From Ardenticatenaceae bacterium (GTDB lineage: Bacteria; Chloroflexota; Anaerolineae; Promineifilales; Promineifilaceae): a stretch of DNA of 64,000 nt. The notes beneath the pieces were generated by a model. It made no database searches. It was not told the DNA's origin and saw nothing but the letters and a program-made list of their open reading frames with translations. Where the stretch lies: NCBI GenBank assembly GCA_020634235.1, contig JACKCB010000003.1, positions 1 to 64,000 on the forward strand, written 5' to 3'. Below, piece after piece: positions 41,732 to 50,755 of the stretch (position 1 is its first letter; each line of letters opens with the position of its first letter). Position numbers and translations under genes: made by a program.

Positions 41732-43681
41732 GTGAATTCTACCAAGGTTACGCGATGGTTCGTTTATCTGTTGATTATTGTGGCCATCGTCGCCATCCTC
41801 TGGAGCTACAATACCACTGCCCCGCCAACGGTGGACCTTTCGCTGAGCGAGCTGGCGGCGCAGATCAAGGCCGGCGAGGTCAGTGAACTGCGGGTAACAG
41901 GTGACGGCATGGAAGTGGCCGTGATCTACAAAGACAGCAGCCAGGCCCCCGGCCGGGCGCAAACCGGCGGCAGTTCGCTGCTGGAAGACCTCAACTACCT
42001 GGGCGTCACCACCGCCGACTACAGCGAAAACGGCACCAGCATCTCCTATGACGCCCCCAGCGCGTTCGGTCCCTGGCTGAACATCATTGGCCTTTTCCTG
42101 CCGGCGCTGATCATCGTGGCCTTCATCTACTTCATCTTTCGCCAGGCCCAGGGCACCAACAACCAGGCCATGTCCTTTGGCAAGAGCAAGGCGCGCATGT
42201 TCACCGGCGACCATCCCACCGTCTCTTTTGAGGATGTGGCCGGCGCCGACGAGGCCAAAGAAGAGCTGCGCGAAGTGGTGGAATTCCTAAAAGAACCTGA
42301 GAAGTTCGTTAGCTTTGGGGCGCGCATTCCCAAGGGGGTGCTGCTGGTAGGGCATCCTGGCACTGGCAAGACGCTGTTGGCCAAGGCCGTCTCCGGCGAG
42401 GCGGGCGTGCCCTTCTTTTCCATTGCCGGCTCTGAGTTTGTGGAGATGTTTGTGGGTGTGGGCGCCAGCCGGGTGCGCGACCTGTTTGACCAGGCCAAGC
42501 GGCACAGCCCCTGCATCATCTTCGTGGATGAGATCGACGCCGTAGGGCGGCAGCGGGGGGCCGGTTTGGGCGGTTCGCACGATGAGCGGGAGCAGACGCT
42601 GAACCAGATTTTGGTGGAGATGGACGGGTTTGGCACCGACACCCACGTCATTATCCTGGCGGCCACCAACCGGCCGGATATCCTGGACCCGGCGCTGATG
42701 CGTCCCGGCCGGTTTGACCGGCGCGTGGTGATTGACCGGCCCGACATACGCGGCCGGGAAGCCATCTTCAAGGTGCATATGCGCGGCAAACCGCTGGCCT
42801 CCAACGTCAAGACCGAGGTGCTGGCCCGGGCTACCCCCGGCTTTGTGGGGGCCGACATCGAGAACACCGTCAACGAGGCCGCGCTGCTGGCCGCGCGCCG
42901 CAACAAGAAAAGCATCGGCATGTCCGAATTCCAGGAAGCGATTGAAAGGGTCCAGTTAGGCCCGGAGCGTCGCAGCCGCATTATGTCGCAAGAAGAGCGC
43001 GAAATCACTGCTTACCATGAAGCGGGCCATGCCATTGTCAGCCACATGCTGCCGCACGCCCTGGCCGTGCGCAAGGTAACCATCATCCCCCGCGGGATGG
43101 CCGGTGGCGCCACCTGGTACCTGGAGGAAGACAGCTACTTCATGAGCCAGTCTAAGTTCCGGGCGCTCATCGCCAGCGCCCTGGGCGGGCGTATTGCCGA
43201 AGAGATTGTCTTTGGTGAAATCACCACCGGGGCCAGCAGCGATTTGCGCCACGTCACCCAGATGGCGCGGGCCATGGTGACCCAGTATGGCATGAGCGAG
43301 ACGCTGGGGCCGCGTGTCTATGGTGACAAGCAGGAGCTGGTCTTCCTCGGCCGGGAGATCAGCGAGCAGCGTGACTATTCCGATGCCGTCGCCGAGCAGA
43401 TTGACCGTGAGGTGCGCCTGATCATCGACGAGCAGTACGAAATTGCCAACCGCATTCTGAGCGAGCATCGGGATAAGCTGGAGATTGTTGCCCGGCAACT
43501 GCTGGATTCGGAAACGCTGGAAGCGGACGAGTTTGCCGCGCTGATGGAAGGCGCAGACCCGGCCGCGACGCCCCCGGCCGCCAACACCCCGCCCAAACCA
43601 TCTGAACCTACGCCCAGCGGTGGACGTATCGAGTGGAACCGCCCCAAGCTCGACCTGCCACCCGCCCCCTCACCGGCGTAG
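41732..43681 (+). CDS. ftsH: ATP-dependent zinc metalloprotease FtsH
   Basis: A 649-aa membrane AAA+ protease of standard length. TM1 (residues ~6-26), an extracytoplasmic segment, TM2 (~115-135), the AAA module with Walker A GHPGTGKT (207-214, His in place of the usual Pro), Walker B CIIFVDEID, the second region of homology RPDILDPALMRPGRFD, and the zinc site HEAGH (429-433). A Pro-rich tail (~610-649) is unusual. GGAGG 7 nt upstream supports the GTG at 41732. It degrades membrane and regulatory proteins. An inverted repeat near 41632-41662 lies in the leader, and a TATACT -10 box is at 41602-41607. Confidence 0.96.
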   Translation: MNSTKVTRWFVYLLIIVAIVAILWSYNTTAPPTVDLSLSELAAQIKAGEVSELRVTGDGMEVAVIYKDSSQAPGRAQTGGSSLLEDLNYLGVTTADYSENGTSISYDAPSAFGPWLNIIGLFLPALIIVAFIYFIFRQAQGTNNQAMSFGKSKARMFTGDHPTVSFEDVAGADEAKEELREVVEFLKEPEKFVSFGARIPKGVLLVGHPGTGKTLLAKAVSGEAGVPFFSIAGSEFVEMFVGVGASRVRDLFDQAKRHSPCIIFVDEIDAVGRQRGAGLGGSHDEREQTLNQILVEMDGFGTDTHVIILAATNRPDILDPALMRPGRFDRRVVIDRPDIRGREAIFKVHMRGKPLASNVKTEVLARATPGFVGADIENTVNEAALLAARRNKKSIGMSEFQEAIERVQLGPERRSRIMSQEEREITAYHEAGHAIVSHMLPHALAVRKVTIIPRGMAGGATWYLEEDSYFMSQSKFRALIASALGGRIAEEIVFGEITTGASSDLRHVTQMARAMVTQYGMSETLGPRVYGDKQELVFLGREISEQRDYSDAVAEQIDREVRLIIDEQYEIANRILSEHRDKLEIVARQLLDSETLEADEFAALMEGADPAATPPAANTPPKPSEPTPSGGRIEWNRPKLDLPPAPSPA

Positions 43682-43756
43682 TCATCTTCGAGGCCCGGTC
43701 TCCTGGCGAGACCGGGTCTCTGCATTTGCCTCTCTTCCAGTTTCGGTTTGCCAAGC

Positions 43757-45754
43757 ATGATTGAGACCTTAGCCCTCACGAATGATGTGCTGCAAGCAGC
43801 CATTGTCATTTTTGGTGTGGCTGTTGTGCTCTACAACCTGCGCCACGTGCGGCGTGATCGGGTGACGCGGGCCTTTGCCGCCCTCATCAGCTTCGTCGTC
43901 ATCGTCTATCTGACAGAGCTGATGGCCAGCCGGACCACCATCACCGTGTCGGGTGAGCCCTGGCTGCGCCTGGGTTGGGTGGGGATTGCCCTGGTGCCGG
44001 CGGCCCAATATCACCTGTCTGATGCTCTGCTGGTGACGACCGGCTCGATTTCGCGCCGCCGCCGGCTGTTTGTGCGTGTCTGTTACCTCACCGGTATCGC
44101 CTTTGTTGGCCTGGTGCTGGGCAGCGACCTGGTGGTTGGCGGGCTGTTGAATACCCTGCACGCGCCCCACTTGCAGGCTGGACCGCTCTTCCCGCTTTTC
44201 GCGCTGTACTTTTGGGTGGTGACCGTGGTTAGCATTTACCACGTGGAGCGCGCCCGGCGGCGCTGCGTAACCACCACAACACGCCGGCGCATGGGTATGA
44301 TCCTGGCGGCGTTTTGGGCTGCGCCGCTGGCCGTTTTCCCGTATTTGCAGATTAGCGGCAACTCGCAGTTTAGCAGCAATGTCCTGTTCTGGCTGGTGCT
44401 GATCCTGGGCAACGTGGTTGTCAGCGTGATGTTTGCCTTTCTGACCTATTACCTGGCCTACTTCGGCGCCGTCTCGCCGGACCGGGTGGTGCGCGTGCGC
44501 CTGTTCAAATACATGGCCCGCGTGCCGCTGGCGGCGACGATTGTGCTGCTGGTGTATGTGGTGGTTGGCCGGACCAGTTCGCTGTTGGGGCTGCCGGCGG
44601 ACACGGCGCAGGCGTTTGCGATTGTGGCCACGGTGATGCTGGTGGAATGGGCGATCCATGCCTACAAGCGGCCGTTGGAACGGCTGCTGGCCCTGAACAG
44701 CGACCCGGAAGTCCGGCGTATCCAGCAGTTGAGTGACCGGCTGCTGACGACGCGCGATATGCAGCAGTTTTTGGAGAGTGTGCTGACGACCACCTGTGAG
44801 TACCTGCGCACGCCGACGGCGTTTGTGGCGGCCATTACTCCCGATGGGCCGCGGTTGGAGGTGGTGGTTGGCTCGTTGGGCCGCCCGGAGGACCTGGAGA
44901 GCCGGAGTTGGTGGGAGCTGACGAATACGACCCCGGCCGGGGGTAACGGCAACGGTGATGAGCCGGTTTCTGCGCTGCAGACGATTGACACCTTTGTTAT
45001 TTGGGAAGAGTACTGGATTCGCTCCCTTTACAACCGGCAGCGGGATGCGGTTGTGGGCATTATGGGCATTAAGGCCCGCGCGCCGCAGCCCGATTTTGAC
45101 CTGGACGAGCAGGTCGTGTTTGAGCGGCTGACGCGGCAAACGGCCAACGCCCTGGAAGACCGCATTTTGCAGCAGGAGGTCTTTGCCGCGGTGGAAGGGC
45201 TGCTGCCCCAGATTACTGCGCTGCAGGAGCGGCGCAGTGCTGCGACTTACAGCGGGGACACCTTGCTTACCGCGCCGCTGGATGACGAAGCCCACGCGGC
45301 CTTGCTGGAAGACCCCAACTTTCCGGCCATGGTGCGTGACGCGCTCAGCCATTATTGGGGCGGCCCCAAGCTAACCGAAAGCCCGCTGATGCGGCTGAAG
45401 GTGGTGCAGGAGGCGATGGCCGACCACGAAGGGAATCCGGCCCGGGCCATGCGGGCGATCCTGGAGCGGGCGATTGAACGGCAGAAGCCCGAAGGGGAGC
45501 GCAGCATGACGACGACGGAATGGATTTTGTACAACATTCTGGAGCTGAAGTTTGTGCAGGGGCAGCGGGTGCGTGACGTGGCCCGCCGCCTGGCCATGAG
45601 CGAGTCGGACTTGTACCGCAAGCAGCGGGTGGCCATTGAGAATGTGGCCCAGACGATTTCGACCATGGAACGGGAAGCCGCGCAGCCTCTGCCCCCGGCC
45701 GGGGGCCCCCTCCCCGCGGAAGAAGCACCCACCAGCACCCCAGGCCAGGTGTAA
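43757..45754 (+). CDS. Membrane sensor: multi-TM N-terminus, GAF domain, C-terminal helix-turn-helix
   Basis: A 665-aa protein. Residues ~5-290 hold about eight hydrophobic segments (the 7TM-type sensor region typical of some histidine kinases). A GAF-like domain at ~325-480 follows (LSDRLLTTRDMQQFLESVLTTTCEYL ... FERLTRQTANALEDRI), then a helical region and, near 600-640, RVRDVARRLAMSESDLYRKQRVAIENV, a helix-turn-helix of the sort that ends regulators. No kinase, HATPase or receiver domain is present, so it may be a membrane-bound one-component regulator. The frame has a TTG at 43748, but the ATG at 43757 is preferred. It lies between ftsH and the zinc operon. Confidence 0.7.
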   Translation: MIETLALTNDVLQAAIVIFGVAVVLYNLRHVRRDRVTRAFAALISFVVIVYLTELMASRTTITVSGEPWLRLGWVGIALVPAAQYHLSDALLVTTGSISRRRRLFVRVCYLTGIAFVGLVLGSDLVVGGLLNTLHAPHLQAGPLFPLFALYFWVVTVVSIYHVERARRRCVTTTTRRRMGMILAAFWAAPLAVFPYLQISGNSQFSSNVLFWLVLILGNVVVSVMFAFLTYYLAYFGAVSPDRVVRVRLFKYMARVPLAATIVLLVYVVVGRTSSLLGLPADTAQAFAIVATVMLVEWAIHAYKRPLERLLALNSDPEVRRIQQLSDRLLTTRDMQQFLESVLTTTCEYLRTPTAFVAAITPDGPRLEVVVGSLGRPEDLESRSWWELTNTTPAGGNGNGDEPVSALQTIDTFVIWEEYWIRSLYNRQRDAVVGIMGIKARAPQPDFDLDEQVVFERLTRQTANALEDRILQQEVFAAVEGLLPQITALQERRSAATYSGDTLLTAPLDDEAHAALLEDPNFPAMVRDALSHYWGGPKLTESPLMRLKVVQEAMADHEGNPARAMRAILERAIERQKPEGERSMTTTEWILYNILELKFVQGQRVRDVARRLAMSESDLYRKQRVAIENVAQTISTMEREAAQPLPPAGGPLPAEEAPTSTPGQV

Positions 45755-45778
45755 GTTGCCAGGCGGTGTGGCAATCGC

Positions 45779-45806
45779 TTGACAGACGTGCCTGGCTGGC
45801 TATAAT
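45779..45806 (+). promoter_or_regulatory. Perfect consensus promoter of the znu operon
   Basis: TTGACA (45779-45784) and TATAAT (45801-45806) are both exact consensus hexamers with a 16-base spacer. It lies 55 nt before znuA. Confidence 0.85.
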
Positions 45807-45816
45807 TGGGACAAAA

Positions 45817-45827
45817 TATCAATGATA
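45817..45827 (+). promoter_or_regulatory. Palindromic operator candidate of the znu operon
   Basis: TATCA-A-TGATA is a perfect 5-1-5 palindrome lying about 10 bases after the -10 box, over the first transcribed bases. A Fur-family repressor (zur, fourth gene of the operon) would block transcription from there. The link is inference; the palindrome itself is plain. Confidence 0.5.
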
Positions 45828-45861
45828 CAAAGTCTCAGTTATTTGGTTGTGAGGTGAAATG

Positions 45862-46935
45862 ATGTTTTCTCTTAGACGAATGGTCTGGCTGGTGGTTCTT
45901 GTGGGGGCGTTGGTGGCTTGTGGCGGGGCGGGGGATGGTACCCCGGCCGGGGAGACCGGCGGTGACGGCCCGGCGGCAACGGCGGTTGCGGAAACGGACC
46001 TGGCCGTTTTGAACTTGCCCCCGCTGAGCGCGGTGAGCCTTGACGGGCGCAAGCTGCAAGTGGTGGCCACCACCAGCATCATTGGCGACGTAGTGCAGCA
46101 GGTAGGTGGGGAGGCCATTGATTTGACGGTGTTGATGAGTGCCGGGCAAGACCCGCACAGCTACCAGCCCGCGGCCGGCGACTTGACCAGGGTGGCGACG
46201 GCCGATGTGGTCTTTGTGAACGGCTGGGACCTGGAGGAGTCGCTGGTGGATGATTTGCGCAATGTGGCTGAGGGCGTGTCTTTGGTGCCTGTCTCGGCGG
46301 GGATTGTGCCTCTGGCGCTGGGTGAGGGGGCTGAGCACGACGAGGCTGAGCACGACGAGGCTGAGCATGACGAGGCTGAGCATGAGCATGGCGGGGCAGA
46401 CCCGCATACCTGGATGGATCCGGGTAATGTGCAGCTGTGGGCGATGAACGTGGCCACTGCGTTAAGCGCCCTGGACCCGGCCAATGCGGCTGTTTACCAG
46501 GCCAATGCGGCCGCGTATCAGGCGCAGTTGGCGGATCTGCAGGACGAGATGGCGAAGCAGTTGGCGGCTATTCCCCCGGCCGGGCGGGTGCTAGTGACCA
46601 ACCATGACGCGCTGGGTTATCTGGCGCAGCGCTATGATTTGCAGGTGCTGGGCACGGTGCTGCCAGCGGCCAGCACGCTGGCCGAGCCTTCGGCCAGTGA
46701 ATTGGCCAATCTGGTAGCGGCGATGCAGGAAGCCGGGGTGTGTACGATTTTTGCCGAAACGACGGTGAATGATACACTCGCGCAGGCGGTGGCCCGTGAA
46801 CTGGCCGGCTGTGACCAGGTGCAGGTGCTGACGCTGTATACCGGGGCGATTGGCCCGGCCGGGAGTGGGGCCGACAGTTACCTGGGCATGATGCGGGCTA
46901 ACCTGGCGGCGCTGGTGGCCGGGCTGCAAGGATAA
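45862..46935 (+). CDS. znuA: Zinc/manganese ABC transporter substrate-binding lipoprotein
   Basis: A 357-aa exported lipoprotein (cluster A-I). Signal peptide with lipobox LVAC (Cys at ~21). Metal ligand motifs are DPHSYQP (His), DPHTWMDP (His), TNHDALGYL (His) and the distal FAETTVND (Glu), all present. A His/Asp/Glu-rich loop made of four AEHDE-type units lies between the first two ligand motifs, characteristic of zinc-specific ZnuA. GAGGTG 5 nt upstream favours the ATG at 45862 over 45859. It is the first gene of an operon with ATPase, permease and Zur. Confidence 0.93.
   Translation: MFSLRRMVWLVVLVGALVACGGAGDGTPAGETGGDGPAATAVAETDLAVLNLPPLSAVSLDGRKLQVVATTSIIGDVVQQVGGEAIDLTVLMSAGQDPHSYQPAAGDLTRVATADVVFVNGWDLEESLVDDLRNVAEGVSLVPVSAGIVPLALGEGAEHDEAEHDEAEHDEAEHEHGGADPHTWMDPGNVQLWAMNVATALSALDPANAAVYQANAAAYQAQLADLQDEMAKQLAAIPPAGRVLVTNHDALGYLAQRYDLQVLGTVLPAASTLAEPSASELANLVAAMQEAGVCTIFAETTVNDTLAQAVARELAGCDQVQVLTLYTGAIGPAGSGADSYLGMMRANLAALVAGLQG
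46330..46389 (+). repeat. 15-base tandem repeat in znuA (metal loop)
   Basis: Four 15-base copies (46330-46344, -46359, -46374, -46389; last two with small changes) encode repeated Ala-Glu-His-Asp-Glu units. Expansion or contraction in frame would tune the metal loop. Confidence 0.85.
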
Positions 46936-46944
46936 CAAGTAGTG

Positions 46945-47802
46945 ATGGCAGAAGTGATTTCCCGCAAGGCGCGGCGCGGGGTGATTCATACACCGGCGGC
47001 GCCGTCATTGGAGATGAGGGACGTGTCGGTGGCTTACGCCAGCGGCATCAATAACGTTACCACGGCCCGCGGCGGCCAGGATGCGCTGGCGCAGGTTAGC
47101 TGCCGGGTGGCGGTGGGCGAGCGTATCGCCATTGTTGGCCCCAACGGAGCCGGCAAGAGTACGCTGCTCAAGCTGATTGTGGGCACGCTGAAACCGACGC
47201 AGGGGGAGGTGAATGTGTATGGGCAAGGCCCGGCCGGGCACATTTGCATTGCCTACGTGCCCCAGCGCAACCAGATTGACTGGTCTTTTCCGGTGACTGT
47301 GGAGGATGTGGTGATGATGGGGCGGGTGGGGCAAATTGGGCTATTTCGCTGGCCGCGCCGCCAGGATTGGGCGGTGGTGCGCCACTGCCTGGAGCGCGTG
47401 GATGCCACCCACCTGGCCCATAAGCAGATTGGTGAGCTGTCTGGCGGCCAGCAGCAGCGGGTCTTCATTGCCCGCGCCCTGGCCCAGGAGGCGGAGCTGC
47501 TGCTGCTGGATGAGCCGCTGGCCGGCCTGGATGTGCCCAGCCAGGAGAAGATTTTCCATATCCTGGATGGTTTGCGGCCCGATGGCGTGACCGTGCTGGT
47601 GGCCACGCATGACCTGAACCTGGCGGCCGAGCGCTTTGACCGGGTGATGCTGCTGAACCGGCGGGTTATCGCCTTTGACCGGCCGGAGAAGGTGTTGACG
47701 CCGGAGCATCTGCTGGCGGCTTATGGCGGGCACACGCACGTCTTTGCCGTGGACGGCGAGACTGTGGTACTCACCGATACCTGCTGCGATGCTGGTGAAT
47801 AG
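46945..47802 (+). CDS. znuC: Metal ABC transporter ATPase
   Basis: A 285-aa ABC ATPase with Walker A VGPNGAGKSTLLK, Q-loop VPQRNQIDW, signature LSGGQQQRV and Walker B LLLLDEPLAGLD; the H-loop is TH in VLVATHDLN. An N-terminal insertion (GINNVTTARGGQDAL) precedes Walker A. It powers zinc or manganese uptake with the neighbouring permease. An in-frame GTG at 46942 adjoins the ATG at 46945. znuA ends 9 nt upstream. Confidence 0.92.
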   Translation: MAEVISRKARRGVIHTPAAPSLEMRDVSVAYASGINNVTTARGGQDALAQVSCRVAVGERIAIVGPNGAGKSTLLKLIVGTLKPTQGEVNVYGQGPAGHICIAYVPQRNQIDWSFPVTVEDVVMMGRVGQIGLFRWPRRQDWAVVRHCLERVDATHLAHKQIGELSGGQQQRVFIARALAQEAELLLLDEPLAGLDVPSQEKIFHILDGLRPDGVTVLVATHDLNLAAERFDRVMLLNRRVIAFDRPEKVLTPEHLLAAYGGHTHVFAVDGETVVLTDTCCDAGE

Positions 47803-47820
47803 GGACCGGAAACGAGAGCG

Positions 47821-48660
47821 ATGAGTGTGTTGGAATGGTTCATGAATCCCCTTAGCTATGGCTTCTTTGGCCGGGCGCTGCTGGCGGCTATCCTGGTGGG
47901 GGTGGTTTCTTCGGTGTTGGGCACCTACGTGGTGCTGCGGGGCATGGCCTTCTTTGGTGATGCCCTGGCCCACACCATTCTGCCCGGCGTGGTGTTTGCG
48001 TTCCTGTGGGGCTGGCCGCTGGCGGTGGGGGCGCTGCTGATGGGCATTCTGACCGCCTTGGGCATCGGTTTCATTACCGAGCGCAGTGCGCTGAAGGAGG
48101 ACACGGCGATTGGCGTCATTTTTGCCGGCTTTTTTGCCCTGGGGGTGGCCATGCTCTCGGCCAGCGGCAACTATACGGTGGACCTGGCTCACTTTCTGTT
48201 TGGTAACCTGCTGGGCGTTTCCAGCGGCGATTTGTGGGTGATTGGCGTGCTGGGTGGCCTGGTGCTGTTGGTGATCTTCTTTTTCTACAAGGAGTTTCTG
48301 GTGGTCTCGTTTGATCCGGTCCTGGCCACGACGCTGCGGCTGCCGACCACGTTCCTGCGCTACCTGCTGCTGGTGCTGATCGCCATCACCATTGTGGTGT
48401 CGCTGCAGGTGGTGGGGATTGCCCTGATGCTGGCTATGTTTGTGACCCCGGCCGCGGCGGCCTCACTGCTGACGCGCCGGCTGCCGTCGATGATGGTCCT
48501 GGCGGCGCTGATTGGGGCGGTATCTGGGGTGGTGGGATTGTACAGCTCTTTTTACCTGAATATTGCCTCTGGCCCGGCGGTGGTGTTGGTGGCCACGCTG
48601 TTGTTTGTGCTGGTGTTTTTGTTGGCCCCCGGCCGGGGCGTGGTCTGGCGCTACCGATGA
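47821..48660 (+). CDS. znuB: Metal ABC transporter permease
   Basis: A 279-aa permease of the ABC-3 family with eight TMs. FFGDALAHTILPGVVFAF near residue 42 is the conserved family segment; ALMLAMFVTPAAAASLLTRRL is in the second half. It begins 18 nt after the ATPase stop and its stop overlaps the zur start as ATGA. Confidence 0.93.
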   Translation: MSVLEWFMNPLSYGFFGRALLAAILVGVVSSVLGTYVVLRGMAFFGDALAHTILPGVVFAFLWGWPLAVGALLMGILTALGIGFITERSALKEDTAIGVIFAGFFALGVAMLSASGNYTVDLAHFLFGNLLGVSSGDLWVIGVLGGLVLLVIFFFYKEFLVVSFDPVLATTLRLPTTFLRYLLLVLIAITIVVSLQVVGIALMLAMFVTPAAAASLLTRRLPSMMVLAALIGAVSGVVGLYSSFYLNIASGPAVVLVATLLFVLVFLLAPGRGVVWRYR

Positions 48661-49100
48661 GCAGCGAAGCGCAGGAGCGGCTGGCGCAAGCCTTGCAGCG
48701 GGCGCTAAAGGAAAACGGCTACCGGCTAACGCCGGCGCGTGTGGCCATTGTGGCGGCGCTGGTGGGCTGTGGCGGCCACATCTCGGCTGACGACCTGGTG
48801 GCCAGGGTGCATGAGCAGTCGGCGGCTGTGGGCCGGATGACCGTTTATCGCACGCTGGAGCTGCTGTCTGAACTGGGGCTGATCCGGCCTGTTTATCAGG
48901 GGACCGGCGCGGCGCATTACATTTTGCTGGCGGAAGGGCATCACCACCACCTGGTTTGCGCCCATTGTGCCCGGGTGATTGAGTTTGATGACTGCGTGTT
49001 GGAGAACCTGGGCAAGGTGGTTGCGGAGCGCTACAACTTCCAACTGCAAAGCCATTTGCTGGAGCTTTTTGGCTTGTGCCAGGATTGCCAGGATGGCTGA
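48657..49100 (+). CDS. zur: Fur-family metal regulator, probably Zur
   Basis: A 147-aa protein with an N-terminal winged helix (RLTPARVAIVAALVG..., ELLSELGLIRPVYQG) and a C-terminal dimerisation domain containing the metal sites HHHHLVCAHC (Cys2), FDD and GLCQDCQ (Cys2); the Cys4 structural zinc is complete. Being in the ZnuABC operon and sharing an ATGA overlap with znuB, it most likely senses zinc and represses this operon through the palindrome at 45817. Confidence 0.9.
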   Translation: MSSEAQERLAQALQRALKENGYRLTPARVAIVAALVGCGGHISADDLVARVHEQSAAVGRMTVYRTLELLSELGLIRPVYQGTGAAHYILLAEGHHHHLVCAHCARVIEFDDCVLENLGKVVAERYNFQLQSHLLELFGLCQDCQDG

Positions 49101-49176
49101 GCCGGCGTTTGTGGGTGTCTGCGTCCCGTCATCTGCTTGCGGGCGCGATCCTGATGGTAACCTGGGGGAGTTTGCC

Positions 49177-49196
49177 AGTTCCCCAATTGCGGAACT
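49177..49196 (+). terminator. Hairpin after zur
   Basis: AGTTCC (49177-49182) pairs with GGAACT (49191-49196), preceded by a GGGGGAGT arm at 49163-49170. It lies 76 nt after the zur stop; no U-run follows, so it may just be a palindrome. Confidence 0.3.
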
Positions 49197-49328
49197 CTGA
49201 GTAATCGTCTAGAAAGGGGGCGGTGGCCCGGCCGGTAGTTGTCTGTTTGCCCGTCGCCCGGTAGGATTAGCGTTGGAACGCTGCCTGCGGGCACGTCTGC
49301 ACGTTGAACCTGTGGAGAAATCAAGAGA

Positions 49329-50198
49329 ATGCCATACCCTGAACTGCCCCGGCATACGGTAGATGCTTTGGGGATTGAGACAAGCTACTACACGGCTGGC
49401 CGGCCGGATAGAGAAGCGGTGGTTTTGCTGCACGGCATGTCCACTTCGGGCGACAGCTTCCGTGAGTTAATGCATGCGCTGGCCCAAGACCATTACTTGA
49501 TTGCGCCGGACTTGCCCGGCTTTGGCTATACCGAGAATACCGCGCCCTATGTCATTCCCCACCTGGTGGAGTGGCTGGCGGCCTTTTTTGAGGCGCTGGA
49601 GCTGCATCCGGCGCACCTGATTGGCCATTCGTTTAGCGGGCTGTTGGCGCCCAGCTTTGCCCTTTCATATCCGCAAGATGTGAGGAGCCTGACGCTGCTG
49701 GCCCCGGCCATTTTGATTACGGAGAGCTATCCCGATTGGGTGCTGCGACTGAGCAAGTCGGGCATTTCTGAGTCGGTGTTGGGGATTGGGGTGAATGCCT
49801 CGCGGGTGCTCATTCAGCGGCACGTGCGCGCGCCGTTTTACGACCCGGCGCGGATGGATGACTCGGTCTGGGAGCGGCGTTTGGGGGATTATGAGCGGGC
49901 GCGGGCTTCGGCGGCGGTTTTGCGGGCGGTGGCTTTGTATGATATCCGGCCGCGGTTGGCGCAGCTTGGCCAACCCACTTGCGTTATTTGGGGGGTGCAG
50001 GATTCGGTGGTGAACCCGGCCGGGGCGAGCCGCCTGGGCAAGATGCTGCCGCGCGCCGAAGTGCACATGATTGAGGCGTGTGGCCACGTGCCCCAGATTG
50101 AGCAGGAGATACAGGTGGCGGAGATTACGGGCCGTTTTCTGGCGAATGGCTATCACCATCTTGAACGGCCTCCGGCGCGTAATGGAGCGGTGGCATGA
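49329..50198 (+). CDS. Alpha/beta hydrolase
   Basis: A 289-aa soluble hydrolase. The oxyanion region is VVLLHGMSTSGDSF, the nucleophile elbow GHSFSG (Ser near residue 104), the acid is Asp in WGVQDSVV, and the catalytic His in ACGHVPQIE. No signal peptide is seen. The AGAGA before the ATG is weak. It ends inside the start of the LOG-family gene (ATGA overlap). Substrate unknown. Confidence 0.88.
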   Translation: MPYPELPRHTVDALGIETSYYTAGRPDREAVVLLHGMSTSGDSFRELMHALAQDHYLIAPDLPGFGYTENTAPYVIPHLVEWLAAFFEALELHPAHLIGHSFSGLLAPSFALSYPQDVRSLTLLAPAILITESYPDWVLRLSKSGISESVLGIGVNASRVLIQRHVRAPFYDPARMDDSVWERRLGDYERARASAAVLRAVALYDIRPRLAQLGQPTCVIWGVQDSVVNPAGASRLGKMLPRAEVHMIEACGHVPQIEQEIQVAEITGRFLANGYHHLERPPARNGAVA

Positions 50199-50725
50199 GA
50201 GTGATTTCGGTTTTTGGCAGCAGCGCGCCCCGGCCGGGGAGTCCCGATTACGAGGCGGCGCAGCAGCTTGGCTGGCTGTTGGCCGAGGCGGGCTGCGCCG
50301 TAGCCACCGGCGGCTACATGGGCACTATGGAAGCGGTCAGCCGCGGGGCGGCCGAGGCGGGCGGCCACGTCATCGGCGTGACGTCCAGCCAGATCGAGCG
50401 TTATCGGCCCATTGGGCCTAACCCCTGGGTGCGGCAGGTGGTCCATTACGAAACGCTGCGCGAGCGGCTGCTGCACCTGGTTACGGAGAATGAGGGCATT
50501 ATTGTGCTGCCGGGCGGCATTGGCACGTTGTCGGAGATGACGCTGGCCTGGAGCTTTTTACAGGTGGGTGAGATGACGCCCCGGCCGTTGGTGCTGCTGG
50601 GCGAGTTGTGGCGGCAGACGGCGCTGGCTTTTATCCGGCCGGAGTTTGTGCCCCAGAAGTATGCGGCGCTGCTGCAATTTGCCGCCACGCCGGCGGAAGC
50701 GGTGGCCTGTTTGTGGGCACGTTAG
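50195..50725 (+). CDS. LOG-family protein (nucleotide phosphoribohydrolase-like)
   Basis: A 176-aa Rossmann protein of the LOG/TIGR00725-730 group. FGSSAPRPGSPDYEAA opens it, GGYMGTMEAVSRGA is the second conserved block and LPGGIGTLSEMT carries the family motif PGGxGTxxE. Members hydrolyse nucleoside 5'-monophosphates, in plants releasing cytokinins. Start overlaps the hydrolase stop. Confidence 0.9.
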   Translation: MRVISVFGSSAPRPGSPDYEAAQQLGWLLAEAGCAVATGGYMGTMEAVSRGAAEAGGHVIGVTSSQIERYRPIGPNPWVRQVVHYETLRERLLHLVTENEGIIVLPGGIGTLSEMTLAWSFLQVGEMTPRPLVLLGELWRQTALAFIRPEFVPQKYAALLQFAATPAEAVACLWAR

Positions 50726-50755
50726 CGCGGGCGAACGTTGGAAAGTTGGTAGGAA

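Noticed and set aside
46330..46389. CRISPR-like array
   Set aside because: The repeats are in-frame, contiguous and coding (AEHDE units); there are no spacers. No CRISPR array or cas gene was seen in the window.
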